Shown: positions 7,368-15,591 of the stretch, piece after piece
Layout: each line of letters opens with the position of its first letter
Position numbering within the stretch: the stretch's first letter is position 1
Assembly: GCA_964655775.1 (NCBI GenBank)
Contig: CAZZNQ010000082.1
Span: 1 to 18,892, forward strand
DNA length: 18,892 nt
Direction of reading: 5' to 3'
Origin: CAZZNQ01 sp964655775
GTDB lineage: Bacteria > Planctomycetota > Brocadiia > SM23-32
Program-made: the position numbers and the translations under genes
Notes under the pieces: generated by a model
The model's input: the letters and a program-made list of their open reading frames with translations, nothing else
Told to the model about the DNA's origin: nothing
Databases searched by the model: none

Positions 7368-8843
7368 ATGGGCGACGATTTCCAGGCGTTGGGTGTGGAC
7401 CTCGGGGCGTCCAGCGGGCGCGTGCTGCTGGGCACCCTTTCGGACGACGACAGGCTCGAGGTGAAGGACATACGCCGGTTTCCCAACGGAATGGTCCGCC
7501 GGGAGGGCCGGCAGTACTGGGAGTTCGACCGGCTCCTGGGCGAGGTCCGCGCCGGCATCGGGGACGCGCTGAAGGCGGGCGCGCGACCGCAGTCGCTGTC
7601 GGTGGATACCTGGGGGGTAGACTACGTGCTCTACGGCTCGGACGGCCGTCCCCTCGGCCAGCCGCATGCCTATCGCGACCCCCGCACCGACGGCATGATG
7701 GAGAAGGTGTTCGACGAGGTGATCTCCGCCGAGGAGATATACTCCATCACCGGCATCCAGTTCCTGCAGTTCAACACCGTCTACCAGCTCGCGGCCGAAG
7801 TGTTCGCCGAATCGGAGAACCTGGAGAAGGCCGAGCGGCTGTTGCTCATGCCGGATGCGTTCACCTACGAGCTGTGCGGGGCGCGCATCGCCGAGGCGAC
7901 GATGGTGAGCACGACGCAGATGATGGACGCCCGGACGCGGAAGTGGTCGGACGAGATCATCGGGCGGCTGGGCGTGCCGCGCGAGCTGTTCCCGGACATA
8001 ACGGAGCCGGGCACCGTGGTCGGCACCTACCGGCCCGAGGCGCCGGGAGCGGGGGAGCTGGACGTGATCGCCTGCGCGGGGCACGACACCGGCAGTGCCG
8101 TCGCGGCCGTGCCGGCATCGGGCGACGTGCCGTGGGCTTATGTCAGCTCCGGCACGTGGGCGCTGGTTGGGCTGGAGACGCGCGAGCCGCTCCTGAGCGA
8201 GGAGGCGCGCTGCGTGGGCGTGACCAACGAGGGCGGAGTGGACGCCACCTACCGGCTGCTCAAGAACGTGACCGGTCTGTGGCTGCTCCAGGAGTGCATG
8301 CGCATTTGGGACGATCGGGGCGAGGGCATGGGCATCGAGGAGGTCTGCGCCGCCGCCACCGAGGCGCCGGAGGGCGGTCCGCTGGTGGACCCGGACGACG
8401 ACTCATTCGTTGCCCCTGCCGATATGCCCGCCGCCATCGATGCGTTTTGCAGCCGGACGGGTCAGACGCCGCCGGGTTCCAAGGCGAACATGGCCCGCTG
8501 CATCTTCGAGAGCCTGGCGCTGAAGACCGCCTACACGCTCCAGCGCATCGCCGGACTGGCGGGCGTGGCGCCCCAGGTGCTGCACATGGTGGGCGGCGGC
8601 ACGCGCAACCGCATGCTGTGCGGGATGACGGCCGAGGCCGCCGGGATGCCCGTCGTGGCCGGGCCGGCGGAGGCGACGGCGCTGGGCAACCTGCTGGTGC
8701 AGGCGATGGCCGTGGGCCGCATCGGCTCCCTGGACGACCTGCGCCGCGTGGTGCGCGAGAGCGTCGAACCGGTGCGCTATGAGCCGTCCGGCAGCGAGTA
8801 CTGGGCTAAACGGCTGGACCGCATGCGCGAGCTGATGGGCTGA
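7368..8843 (+). CDS. rhaB: Rhamnulokinase (FGGY carbohydrate kinase)
   Basis: Rhamnulokinase phosphorylates L-rhamnulose with ATP to L-rhamnulose 1-phosphate in the cytoplasmic rhamnose pathway. The ATG at 7368 has CGGAGG eight bases upstream; a GTG at 7359 overlaps that site. The 491-residue product is close to the family's usual length. Diagnostic features are the N-terminal phosphate loop GVDLGASSGRVLLG (about 9-22), the sugar-binding block SVDTWGVDYVLY, an internal AGHDTGSAVAAVP whose Asp fits the catalytic base, SSGTWALVGLE, and the C-terminal ATPase signature GGGTRNRMLCGMTAEAAG followed by GPAEATALGN. DTWGVDY and SSGTW favour rhamnulokinase over xylulokinase or glycerol kinase. No isomerase or aldolase gene is in the window. 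The only close neighbour with a possible shared role is the divergent propeller gene. Confidence 0.92.
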   Translation: MGDDFQALGVDLGASSGRVLLGTLSDDDRLEVKDIRRFPNGMVRREGRQYWEFDRLLGEVRAGIGDALKAGARPQSLSVDTWGVDYVLYGSDGRPLGQPHAYRDPRTDGMMEKVFDEVISAEEIYSITGIQFLQFNTVYQLAAEVFAESENLEKAERLLLMPDAFTYELCGARIAEATMVSTTQMMDARTRKWSDEIIGRLGVPRELFPDITEPGTVVGTYRPEAPGAGELDVIACAGHDTGSAVAAVPASGDVPWAYVSSGTWALVGLETREPLLSEEARCVGVTNEGGVDATYRLLKNVTGLWLLQECMRIWDDRGEGMGIEEVCAAATEAPEGGPLVDPDDDSFVAPADMPAAIDAFCSRTGQTPPGSKANMARCIFESLALKTAYTLQRIAGLAGVAPQVLHMVGGGTRNRMLCGMTAEAAGMPVVAGPAEATALGNLLVQAMAVGRIGSLDDLRRVVRESVEPVRYEPSGSEYWAKRLDRMRELMG

Positions 8844-8857
8844 CGGCCGCGCGTCAG
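8840..8857. terminator. Palindrome spanning two convergent stop codons, possible bidirectional terminator
   Basis: CTGACG (8840-8845) and CGTCAG (8852-8857) are perfect inverted repeats around the loop GCCGCG. The + strand TGA (8841-8843) of rhaB and the - strand TGA (8856-8854) of the M23 gene both sit inside the arms. The stem is only 6 bp and no T-tract follows on either strand, so intrinsic termination would be weak; it may instead be a barrier hairpin. Confidence 0.35.
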
Positions 8858-10281
8858 TCCGCCTCAACGCGAACGTGCAGCCGGGCCGTGGACTCGAAGC
8901 CCGGGGCGTTTGTGCGCCGCACCGAGGCGATGTAGTCGCCCGGCGCGGAGTACGCGTGTCGGGTCAGGGCGTAGCCGTCCGGCGACCAGACGTCCGCGTT
9001 GCCGTCCGACTGCACCTGAACGGGCGCGCTGCCGTCGCCGAAGTCCCACACCTCGGGCTGGGCAGGCAGGCCGAAGCTGCGGACCGCAAAGGTCACCTCG
9101 TCGCCGGGCCGGATGCCGAACGTGGGCGCGTGGGCCGCGTGGATGCCGGCCGGTCCGTTCTCGGGGTCACGGCGGTTGGCCACCTGCACGACGGCGAAGT
9201 CGTAGGAGGCGCGGCCGGTTGGGTCGGTTGCTTTCAAGGTCTCGCAGTAGACGCCGGGCTCGGAATACTCGCGTTCGACGAAGGCGCCGGTCGCCGTGGA
9301 GCCGTCCGAGAAGGTCCATTCGCAACTGAGTTCCATGCCGTCGGCGCTCCATGAGCGCGAGCCGTCCAGCACGGCAGTCTCGCCGGACCAGATCAGGTGG
9401 TGGGGGCGCGCGACGGCGATCAGGGCCGGTGAGTGCTCCGCCACGTAAGCCTGCCACGCGTAGGCATATGCCTCCTCGGCTCCCCACTTGCCCGATGGCT
9501 GCAGGCGGCTCAGGCCGTAGTGCAGGTGCGACCACCCGCCGCTGTGACCTTCCTTGCCCATCACTCCCACAGTCTTCCCCTGCCTGACCATGCCCCCCAG
9601 CTCCAGCGCCGGGTCCACGGACTGCAGGTGGCTGTGGCGGTGATACCAGCCGCGGTGATCCAGCAGGTACACGACGTCTCGCCGGACCGCCGCCGCCGGC
9701 GTCTCCTCGTGCCCCGGCAGCACCTCGCCCAGAAGCGAGACCACCAGGGCGTCATCCACCGCCACCGTCTCGATCGTCCCCTCGACGCCGCCGAAGTCCA
9801 GTCCCTCGTGGTAGTAGATGGATGTCCGGCCCGGCGGCTCGGGTCCGTCCACGTAGGTCGGTTCGTTGGCCATCTGGGTCTGCGAGGCGAACCACTTCTG
9901 CCGCAGCGGGTAGACGAATGACCCGGGCGCGACCCACGGCGAGGCGTGCGGCCAGATGCGCAGGCGGGCGTCGTGATGAAGGGCCCACTGGTTGCGACGG
10001 CTGTTCTCCGTGTAGCCGCGGGTGACGGGGCAGTCTATCTGGACTCCGCCGACGCGGACCGGCAGGTGGTAGGTGCCGGAGACCAGTTCGATGCAGTCGT
10101 CGTTGACGAACACGTGCACGGCGGCCCGACGGACAGCCCCGCGCAGTTCGTCGCATTCCTCATGCAGCCCGGTCAGCTTCACAACTGCCCGGCTGCCGTC
10201 GGGCAGTTGCACCTCGCGCTCTTCGTTCACGTTCATGTCCACCGTGGTGGACAGCGGCTCACGGTCGATAGCCCAGCTCAT
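8854..10281 (-). CDS. M23 (LytM-type) metallopeptidase with two PKD domains, paralog A
   Basis: This 475-residue protein resembles zinc endopeptidases that cut peptidoglycan cross-bridges. The M23 signature is complete: YYHEGLDFGG gives HxxxD (H158, D162), RHSHLQSVD gives H218, and GGWSHLHYGL gives HxH (H252, H254). An N-terminal domain (about 1-150) that I do not recognise contains YHLPVRVGGVQIDCPV and SQTQMANEPTYVDG. Two PKD-like folds follow the peptidase, marked by CEWTFSDGS (320-328) and VWDFGDGS (411-418). No signal peptide or membrane helix is visible at the N-terminus, which is odd for a wall hydrolase. The start overlaps the upstream UDP-glucose dehydrogenase stop by ATGA, so the two are coupled. 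A close paralog lies at 13064-14482. The fold assignment is firm; the substrate is not known. Confidence 0.87.
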   Translation of the reverse strand: MSWAIDREPLSTTVDMNVNEEREVQLPDGSRAVVKLTGLHEECDELRGAVRRAAVHVFVNDDCIELVSGTYHLPVRVGGVQIDCPVTRGYTENSRRNQWALHHDARLRIWPHASPWVAPGSFVYPLRQKWFASQTQMANEPTYVDGPEPPGRTSIYYHEGLDFGGVEGTIETVAVDDALVVSLLGEVLPGHEETPAAAVRRDVVYLLDHRGWYHRHSHLQSVDPALELGGMVRQGKTVGVMGKEGHSGGWSHLHYGLSRLQPSGKWGAEEAYAYAWQAYVAEHSPALIAVARPHHLIWSGETAVLDGSRSWSADGMELSCEWTFSDGSTATGAFVEREYSEPGVYCETLKATDPTGRASYDFAVVQVANRRDPENGPAGIHAAHAPTFGIRPGDEVTFAVRSFGLPAQPEVWDFGDGSAPVQVQSDGNADVWSPDGYALTRHAYSAPGDYIASVRRTNAPGFESTARLHVRVEAD

Positions 10282-11672
10282 CGGTCGTCCGGCTCCGGAT
10301 GGGGGAAGTCGGCGGGCAACAGAGGCGGCGCGCCCACGCGGTGGACGTGGAAGCCGATGCCGACCAGTTCTTGGTGATCCAGCAGGTTGCAGCCGTCAAA
10401 CAAAAATGCAGGTCGCTCCATCGCGTCGAACACTCGCCGGAAGTCCATCTCGCGGTATTGCGGCCAGCCGGTCAGCACGGCGATGGCGTGCGCGCCTTCG
10501 GCGGCCTGGTAGGGGTCTTCCACGAACGACACGCCCGGCGCTCCGGCCAGGTCGGCGCGGGCGTTATCCAGCGCCTTCGGATCGGTCACCACCACCGTTG
10601 CGTGCTCGTCGATCAGACGCCGGCAGATGGTGATGGCGGGGCTGTCGCGCGTGTCGCTGGTCTGCGGCTTGAACGCGAATCCCAGCACGGCGATGCGTTT
10701 GCCGGCCAGGGTATTGAACATGGCCCCGACCATCTCGCGCACGAACCGGTGTTTCTGGTAGTCGTTCAGCTCCACCACCTGCTGCCAGTAAGCGGCGACC
10801 TCGGGCAGGCCGTGGTACTCGCTCAGGTAGGCCAGATTCAGGATGTCCTTGCGGAAGCAGCTTCCGCCGAACCCCACGCCCGCACGCAGGAAGTTCGGCC
10901 CGATACGGCTGTCCATGCCCACGGCCTCGGCGACTTCGCTCACGTCGGCGCCGGTCTTCTCGCACAGCGCGCTGACGGCGTTGATCGAGGAGACGCGCTG
11001 GGCCAGAAAGGCGTTGGCCGTGAGCTTGGCCAACTCGCTGGACCAGAGGTTGGTGGTGACGATGCGCTCGCGCGGCACCCAGTGGGCGTAGATGTCCACG
11101 ACGGCTTCCATGGCGCGGCGGCCGCCGGGGGAATGGTGCGCGCCCACCAGCACGCGGTCCGGCTCCTCCAGGTCGCGGATGGCCGTGCCCTCCGCGAGAA
11201 ACTCGGGGTTCGAGATCACCTGGAACTCGATGCCGCCGGTGTTGCTGCGCAGGATCGCCTCGATCGCCTCGGCGGTCCGCACCGGCAGCGTGCTCTTCTC
11301 CACGACGATCTTCGGGCCGGTGCTGCAGCGGGCGATGGTGCGGGCGGTTCGCTCCCAGTACTGCAGGTCGGCCGCTTTCCCGGCGCCCTCGCCGAACGTT
11401 TTGGTGGGGGTGTTCACGCTGACGAAGATGATGTCCGCCCCGTCGATGTGCGCTTCCACGTCGTCGTAGAAGAACAGGTTTCGCCCGCGGACCTCGCGTA
11501 TCACCTCGTCGAGGCCCGGTTCGTAGATGGGCAGGGCGTCGCTGTTCCAGGCGGCTATGCGCTCGGGGTCGATGTCGAGCACCTCGACCCGGTATTCCGG
11601 GCAGTGGCGCGCGATGACGGCCATGGTGGGGCCGCCCACGTAACCGGCCCCGATGCAGACGATGGTCTTCAA
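10278..11672 (-). CDS. ugd: UDP-glucose 6-dehydrogenase, animal-like type
   Basis: The enzyme oxidises UDP-glucose to UDP-glucuronate with two NAD+, supplying precursors for acidic surface polysaccharides. The 464-residue product has the Rossmann motif CIGAGYVGGPT (6-16), VNTPTKTFGEG (87-96), EKSTLPVR, SNPEFLAEGTAI (154-165, with the catalytic Glu at 161), LAKLTANAFLAQR and the catalytic cysteine in GVGFGGSCFRKD (C272), then RYW-like AAYWQQVVELNDYQ and LGFAFKPQTSDTRDS. The phrasing VGGPT, NTPTKT, RVSSINAVSALCE and YWQQV, and the length, resemble the animal enzymes more than the common short bacterial Ugd. It follows the 46-residue membrane protein gene by 31 bases and overlaps the M23 gene after it, so it is the third gene of a tight operon. 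Confidence 0.93.
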   Translation of the reverse strand: MKTIVCIGAGYVGGPTMAVIARHCPEYRVEVLDIDPERIAAWNSDALPIYEPGLDEVIREVRGRNLFFYDDVEAHIDGADIIFVSVNTPTKTFGEGAGKAADLQYWERTARTIARCSTGPKIVVEKSTLPVRTAEAIEAILRSNTGGIEFQVISNPEFLAEGTAIRDLEEPDRVLVGAHHSPGGRRAMEAVVDIYAHWVPRERIVTTNLWSSELAKLTANAFLAQRVSSINAVSALCEKTGADVSEVAEAVGMDSRIGPNFLRAGVGFGGSCFRKDILNLAYLSEYHGLPEVAAYWQQVVELNDYQKHRFVREMVGAMFNTLAGKRIAVLGFAFKPQTSDTRDSPAITICRRLIDEHATVVVTDPKALDNARADLAGAPGVSFVEDPYQAAEGAHAIAVLTGWPQYREMDFRRVFDAMERPAFLFDGCNLLDHQELVGIGFHVHRVGAPPLLPADFPHPEPDDR

Positions 11673-11703
11673 GCCGGGGCCTCCACCGATGGGGTAGCAG
11701 CGG

Positions 11704-11844
11704 TCATTCGATGAACGTGAAGTAGCCGAGGATCGCCGCGCCGAGCAGAATGAGCAGGAGATTCCAGTTCAGGACGCCGAATATGACCAGGCCCACGCCG
11801 GCCACCGCGACAAGTTTCCTCGGGCTGTCGTAACCTACGGGCAT
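11704..11844 (-). CDS. 46-residue membrane protein in the ugd operon
   Basis: An ATG at 11844 is preceded by GAGGAG about six bases upstream and lies three bases after the stop of the lipoprotein gene. It encodes 46 residues: MPVGYDSPRK, then an almost continuous hydrophobic stretch (about 11-43, containing LVIFGVLNWN and LLILLGAAILG), ending YFTFIE. The glycine-broken hydrophobic stretch fits one long helix or a two-helix hairpin. The strong ribosome site, the 3-base gap upstream and the 31-base gap to ugd support a real gene. No family is recognised; it could modulate or anchor an envelope complex. Confidence 0.65.
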   Translation of the reverse strand: MPVGYDSPRKLVAVAGVGLVIFGVLNWNLLLILLGAAILGYFTFIE

Positions 11845-11847
11845 CTC

Positions 11848-12975
11848 TCACTCCTCTCGCTCTGCGCCAATCTGGTCGGGGGTGCCGACCTGCTCCCAAA
11901 GCCACTGCTCCCAGTAGTCGAGCAGGGCATCCTGCGTCCTGCCGTTCGCGACGTTCGGCCGGACGGCTGCCAGCTCTGCCCAGAGGGCCTTGGACGGCTC
12001 CCGGCGAAGAGCGCGGGTCAGTACCCGCACCGTCGATTGCTCCGAGAGGCGCGGCGCCATCATGCGGGCTGCCATCTCCTGCTTGGTCTCGGCCGGTGCA
12101 CTGGGTTCCTCAATGTAGCGGACCAACATCTCATCCAGTCGGTAGCCGTACTTCTGGTCGATGTAGTCGCCGAAGTTGGGCTTGTAGTCACCGCGCGACG
12201 GTGCGAGGAGGAGATGCGTCGGCCGGCTCTTGAGCCCGACCTTCAGGCGCAACCGGTCGTCTTCCTGCCAGAACTGCACCGGCTGTCCCAGCAGCCATTC
12301 CAGCGTCTGACTGCAGTCCGGCCCATGCTCGCCGAGGGCCTGCCCAACAAGGTCCGACCGTACCTCCTGCAGACTTTCTTCCGTGCAGGGAAACTGGAGC
12401 GTCAGGGCATTGCCGCTCAGGCGGAGCCAGGCCTGGTCTTCGCGCGCGGCGTCTAGCGCGATCCGGGCGTACCTGTTCTGCGATGCGGGGTTCAGTTGCT
12501 CGCGCAGCAGGGCGTTGATGGTGTTGTTGGCCAGGGGAAGCGTCTTTCCGACGTTCTCGATGACCACGACCTGCGCGGCGCAGGGACGGTCGGCGGCGTC
12601 ACGGTAGAAGCCGGCGTTGAGCACCCGAATGCGGCTCAGCACCTCCAGGCAGTCGCGCCGAATCGGTTCGGAGACCTTGCCGTAGTCTCCCTCGCCGGAC
12701 TTCAGGCCCGTTCGAATCTCTTCGAGTGGAAATGCGAACGGGAAACTGCCGAGGAACGCGACGATCTCCGAGTCGAGGGCGCGACGCAGTTGCTCCCCGG
12801 CATCGCCGTGTTCCCCCGTGTCGTACAGGTTGCGGTACTCGAAGATGAGCAGGAGCCGGTCGCCGGCCTCGTCGTGCGCGACGTACACGGTCTGCCCGTC
12901 GAACTCCAGGCAGCCGACCATCATGGCCAGAGCCAGTAACAGCGCCCAGAGTGCCGCCGAACTGATCCGCATCAT
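11848..12975 (-). CDS. Predicted lipoprotein of unknown function
   Basis: The 375-residue product starts with a short signal sequence (MMRISSAALW, then LLLALAMMVGC), which fits a lipobox with Cys22 as the lipidated residue, though Met at -3 is not ideal. The mature part begins LEFDGQTVYVAHDEAGDRLL, followed by alternating strands and helices: LRRALDSEIVAFLGSFPFAF, VVVIENVGKTLPLANNTINA, and a charged helical C-terminus (RVLTRALRREPSKALWAELA). I recognise no catalytic motif or family. A TATAAT on the minus strand at 13027-13022 lies 46 bases upstream, suggesting this gene leads the operon running through the small membrane protein, ugd and the M23 protein A. AAGGGGTAGG precedes the start. Confidence 0.75.
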   Translation of the reverse strand: MMRISSAALWALLLALAMMVGCLEFDGQTVYVAHDEAGDRLLLIFEYRNLYDTGEHGDAGEQLRRALDSEIVAFLGSFPFAFPLEEIRTGLKSGEGDYGKVSEPIRRDCLEVLSRIRVLNAGFYRDAADRPCAAQVVVIENVGKTLPLANNTINALLREQLNPASQNRYARIALDAAREDQAWLRLSGNALTLQFPCTEESLQEVRSDLVGQALGEHGPDCSQTLEWLLGQPVQFWQEDDRLRLKVGLKSRPTHLLLAPSRGDYKPNFGDYIDQKYGYRLDEMLVRYIEEPSAPAETKQEMAARMMAPRLSEQSTVRVLTRALRREPSKALWAELAAVRPNVANGRTQDALLDYWEQWLWEQVGTPDQIGAEREE

Positions 12976-13021
12976 CGCCTACCCCTTGCGTAATCTCGAA
13001 CGCCATGCCGCCGGGAGGGCG

Positions 13022-13027
13022 ATTATA
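13022..13027 (-). promoter_or_regulatory. Candidate -10 element of the lipoprotein-ugd operon
   Basis: A perfect TATAAT reads on the minus strand (plus-strand ATTATA), in an 88-base gap of otherwise high GC between the M23 gene B stop and the lipoprotein start. No good -35 is seen at 16-18 bases (the region reads GGCCCC). The hexamer is rare in such GC-rich sequence, which supports a promoter, possibly activator-dependent. Confidence 0.42.
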
Positions 13028-13063
13028 GCAGCCACGCCACCTCTGGGGCCAGCTCGATTCCTG

Positions 13064-14482
13064 TCAGGCGCCCTGCACGCGCACGAACAGCCGGCCGGTG
13101 GACTCGAATCCGTGGTTGTTCGTCCGGCGGACGGAGACGATGTAGTCGCCGGGCTCGGCGAACGCGTGCTCGGTCACGGCGTAGCCGTCGGGCGCGTAGA
13201 CCTCCGCGTTCCCGTCGGACTCCACCTGCACCGGATCGCTGCCGTCGCCGAAGTCCCATGTCTCCGGCCCCGGCGGCTGACCGAAGGACCGGACCTTGAA
13301 CGTCACCGGGTCCCCGGGGCGGATATCGAACGTGGGGAAGTAAGCCGGATGAATGCCGGCGGCCAGGCGTTCCGGGTCATCGCGGTCGGCGACCTGCACG
13401 ACGGCGAAGTCGTAGTCGACGTTGCCCTTTGTGTCGGTAACTTTCAGGACCTCGCTGAAGACGCCCGGCTCGGGGTACGCGCGCTCGACCACGGGTCCGG
13501 TCGCGCGCGTGCCGTCCGTGAAGGTCCATTCATAGGTCAGCGGCTTCTCTCCGGCGCTCCATGAGAGCGAGGCGTCCAGTGTGGTCGAACCGCCGCTCCA
13601 CAGAAGCCTGTGCGGCCGTGCGTGGGCGATCAGTTCCGGGTCCTGCTCCCCCTGGTATGCCTGCCACGCAAAGGCGTATGCCTCCTCGGTGCCCCATAGC
13701 CCGGAGGGTTGCCGCTTCTTGACCGAGAAGTGCAGATGCGACCATCCGCCGCTGCTGCCTTCCTTGCCGAGGGCGCCCACGCGCTGGCCCTTGCGCACGG
13801 TCTCGCCGGGATGCACGGCCGGATCCACCGACTGCAGGTGGACGTAGTACTGATACCAGCCGCGCCGGTCCTGGATACAGACGGTGTCGTACTTTGGCTT
13901 GCCGGCGTCCTCGTGACCGGGCAGGCGCTCCTCGCCGTCGGCGATCACCAGCCCGTCACTGGCGGCGAGCACGTCCACCAGACGCTCCGCGCCGCCGAAG
14001 TCCAGGCCGTCGTGGTAGTAGACGCGGGTCGCGCCGGGCCGCTCCACGCCGTCCACGAAGCACGGCTCGTTGGCCATCTGCGTGTTGGTGGCGAACCAGC
14101 GCTGGTTGACGGGATAGCCGAACGTGCCGGGCCGTATCCACGGCGAACCCTTGGGCCAGAAGCGCAGGCGCACGTCCGCCTTCAGGCCCCAGCGATTGCG
14201 GTCCTCGATGATGTGTCCGCCGGTGACGGGGCAGTCCATCTGCACGCCGCCCACCTTGACGGGCAGGTGGTAGGTGGCTGAGACGATCTCGGCGCGCTCG
14301 CCGTTCACCTCCACGGTTACCCGTGCCTCGCGGACGGCGTTGCGCAGGTCGTCTCGCTTCTCGGTCAGTCCGATGACGCTCACCTCGGCCTGCGATCCGT
14401 CCGAGAGCCGCACGGACTGCGAGTCACCGACGTTCAACTCGATCGAACGTACCAGCGGATCCAGATCCGTCTCCCATTCCAT
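13064..14482 (-). CDS. M23 (LytM-type) metallopeptidase with two PKD domains, paralog B
   Basis: This 472-residue paralog of the protein at 8854-10281 matches it along its whole length. The M23 residues are YYHDGLDFGG (H157, D161), YYVHLQSVD (H215) and GGWSHLHFSV (H249, H251). The N-terminal domain shares YHLPVKVGGVQMDCPVTGG and NTQMANEP. The PKD-like domains are marked by YEWTFTDGT and TWDFGDGS, and the C-terminus GYAVTEHAFAEPGDYIVSVR closely parallels GYALTRHAYSAPGDYIASVR in the other copy. The ATG at 14482 has GGAGG six bases upstream. No signal peptide is visible in this copy either. It follows the nitrilase-family gene by 32 bases and is probably co-transcribed with it. Retention of all zinc and catalytic residues in both copies suggests both are active, perhaps on different substrates. 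Confidence 0.87.
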   Translation of the reverse strand: MEWETDLDPLVRSIELNVGDSQSVRLSDGSQAEVSVIGLTEKRDDLRNAVREARVTVEVNGERAEIVSATYHLPVKVGGVQMDCPVTGGHIIEDRNRWGLKADVRLRFWPKGSPWIRPGTFGYPVNQRWFATNTQMANEPCFVDGVERPGATRVYYHDGLDFGGAERLVDVLAASDGLVIADGEERLPGHEDAGKPKYDTVCIQDRRGWYQYYVHLQSVDPAVHPGETVRKGQRVGALGKEGSSGGWSHLHFSVKKRQPSGLWGTEEAYAFAWQAYQGEQDPELIAHARPHRLLWSGGSTTLDASLSWSAGEKPLTYEWTFTDGTRATGPVVERAYPEPGVFSEVLKVTDTKGNVDYDFAVVQVADRDDPERLAAGIHPAYFPTFDIRPGDPVTFKVRSFGQPPGPETWDFGDGSDPVQVESDGNAEVYAPDGYAVTEHAFAEPGDYIVSVRRTNNHGFESTGRLFVRVQGA

Positions 14483-14514
14483 GACCGGCCTCCGTTGGGG
14501 TTTGTGTCTCGGCC

Positions 14515-15591
14515 TCAGTCCGTGCTGGGCGGGCCGCCGCGCAGCTCGAGCTGGATCTTCCTGCTGTCCTCCACGTTCGTGCCCCGTGCATCCAGGCCGA
14601 GTTCCTTCACCATCTCATGAATGGACGTAGCGGGGTCGTTGGACCAGAATATGCCTCCGTCCTCGGCCGCCGAGTAACGGTAGCCCGCGCGGTCGCCGTA
14701 CTTCTCGTCGAAGACTCGGCCGTTGTCGAGCCGGCGCTGCCAGCCAAGCAGCACGTATTCGAGGTCGATCTGGTCGACCAGCACGCCGTTGCCTTCGGTG
14801 TCGCGGATCTCGGCGATCTTATGGCCGGTTGGGTCGAAGAGGCTGGCGTTGTTGCGCCAGGTGCTGGTTACCACGTAGTAGTCGTTGCGCATGGCGCGGA
14901 AGGCGGCCTTGATCTGGCCGGGCGATTGCGTGGTCCAGATGACCAGTTCGGCGCTCTTCTTGCCCAGCACCTCCCAACCGGTGTCGTAGGCCATGTCGAA
15001 GCAGATTTGGATGCCCACGCGCCCGAAATCGCAGTCGAAGACGGGGAAGTCCTTGCCCGGCATGACGCCGCCCTCCAGCGCGCCGGTGCCGGGGATGATG
15101 ACGGGGTAGACCTTGCGGTAGATGCCGGCGACCTCGCCCTTGCGGTCCAGCAGTACGGTGGCATTGGTGTAGACGCCCTCTTCTTCATCCTCGGTCAGGT
15201 ACATCGGCACGGTGACGTAGCAGTTGTGTTCGCGCGCCTTGGCGCCCATCTTCTCCAGCACCGGGCCTTCCAGCGGGAAGGACACCTCGGCCGCGGAACC
15301 GCTCAAACCGCCGTTGACGGCTATCTCGGGCAGCGCGACGATGTCCAGTGCCTTGCCGTACTTCTTCTCGGCCTTCTCGGCCATCATGTCGATCCACTCG
15401 CCCAACTTGTCCAGCCGCGCGTCCAGGCCGGGCCAGTCGACCAAGAACATGTTGTACATCAAGCTGCCGACCACGACTTTGCGGGGCGCGCCGTCCTTCT
15501 TATCCATGTGTTCCTCCCTTTCGGGGGCGGCCAAGACCGCGCCCCCTGCGATACAAACCGCCAGCACAAGCGTAACTGTCTTTGCTCTCAC
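14515..15591 (-). CDS. Carbon-nitrogen hydrolase (nitrilase superfamily), probably exported
   Basis: Members of this superfamily hydrolyse amides, nitriles or carbamoyl compounds through a Glu-Lys-Cys triad. All three are present: LPEIA (E89), YRKVYP (K160) and IQICFDMAY (C197). The 358-residue form starts at the GTG at 15591, with AAGGA about six bases upstream, and opens with a signal peptide (TLVLAVCIAGGAVLAA; cleavage near residue 21 or 22). A second ATG at 15507 (MDKKDGAPRK) has an even better GGGAGG five bases upstream and would give a 330-residue cytoplasmic protein starting just before the first strand of the fold (KVVVGSLMYN). Which start is used is open. The C-terminal ~80 residues extend past the usual fold. 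The substrate cannot be told from sequence alone. Confidence 0.85.
   Translation of the reverse strand: MRAKTVTLVLAVCIAGGAVLAAPEREEHMDKKDGAPRKVVVGSLMYNMFLVDWPGLDARLDKLGEWIDMMAEKAEKKYGKALDIVALPEIAVNGGLSGSAAEVSFPLEGPVLEKMGAKAREHNCYVTVPMYLTEDEEEGVYTNATVLLDRKGEVAGIYRKVYPVIIPGTGALEGGVMPGKDFPVFDCDFGRVGIQICFDMAYDTGWEVLGKKSAELVIWTTQSPGQIKAAFRAMRNDYYVVTSTWRNNASLFDPTGHKIAEIRDTEGNGVLVDQIDLEYVLLGWQRRLDNGRVFDEKYGDRAGYRYSAAEDGGIFWSNDPATSIHEMVKELGLDARGTNVEDSRKIQLELRGGPPSTD

Noticed and set aside
7328..8782. 484-codon + strand frame overlapping rhaB
   Set aside because: Arginine- and glycine-rich out-of-frame shadow of rhamnulokinase, which has all FGGY motifs.
10299..11714. 471-codon open frame on the + strand opposite ugd
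   Set aside because: It is antisense to a complete, motif-rich UDP-glucose dehydrogenase; its translation is dominated by H, G, V, A and D and shows no family pattern. Long antisense frames are common in GC-rich DNA.
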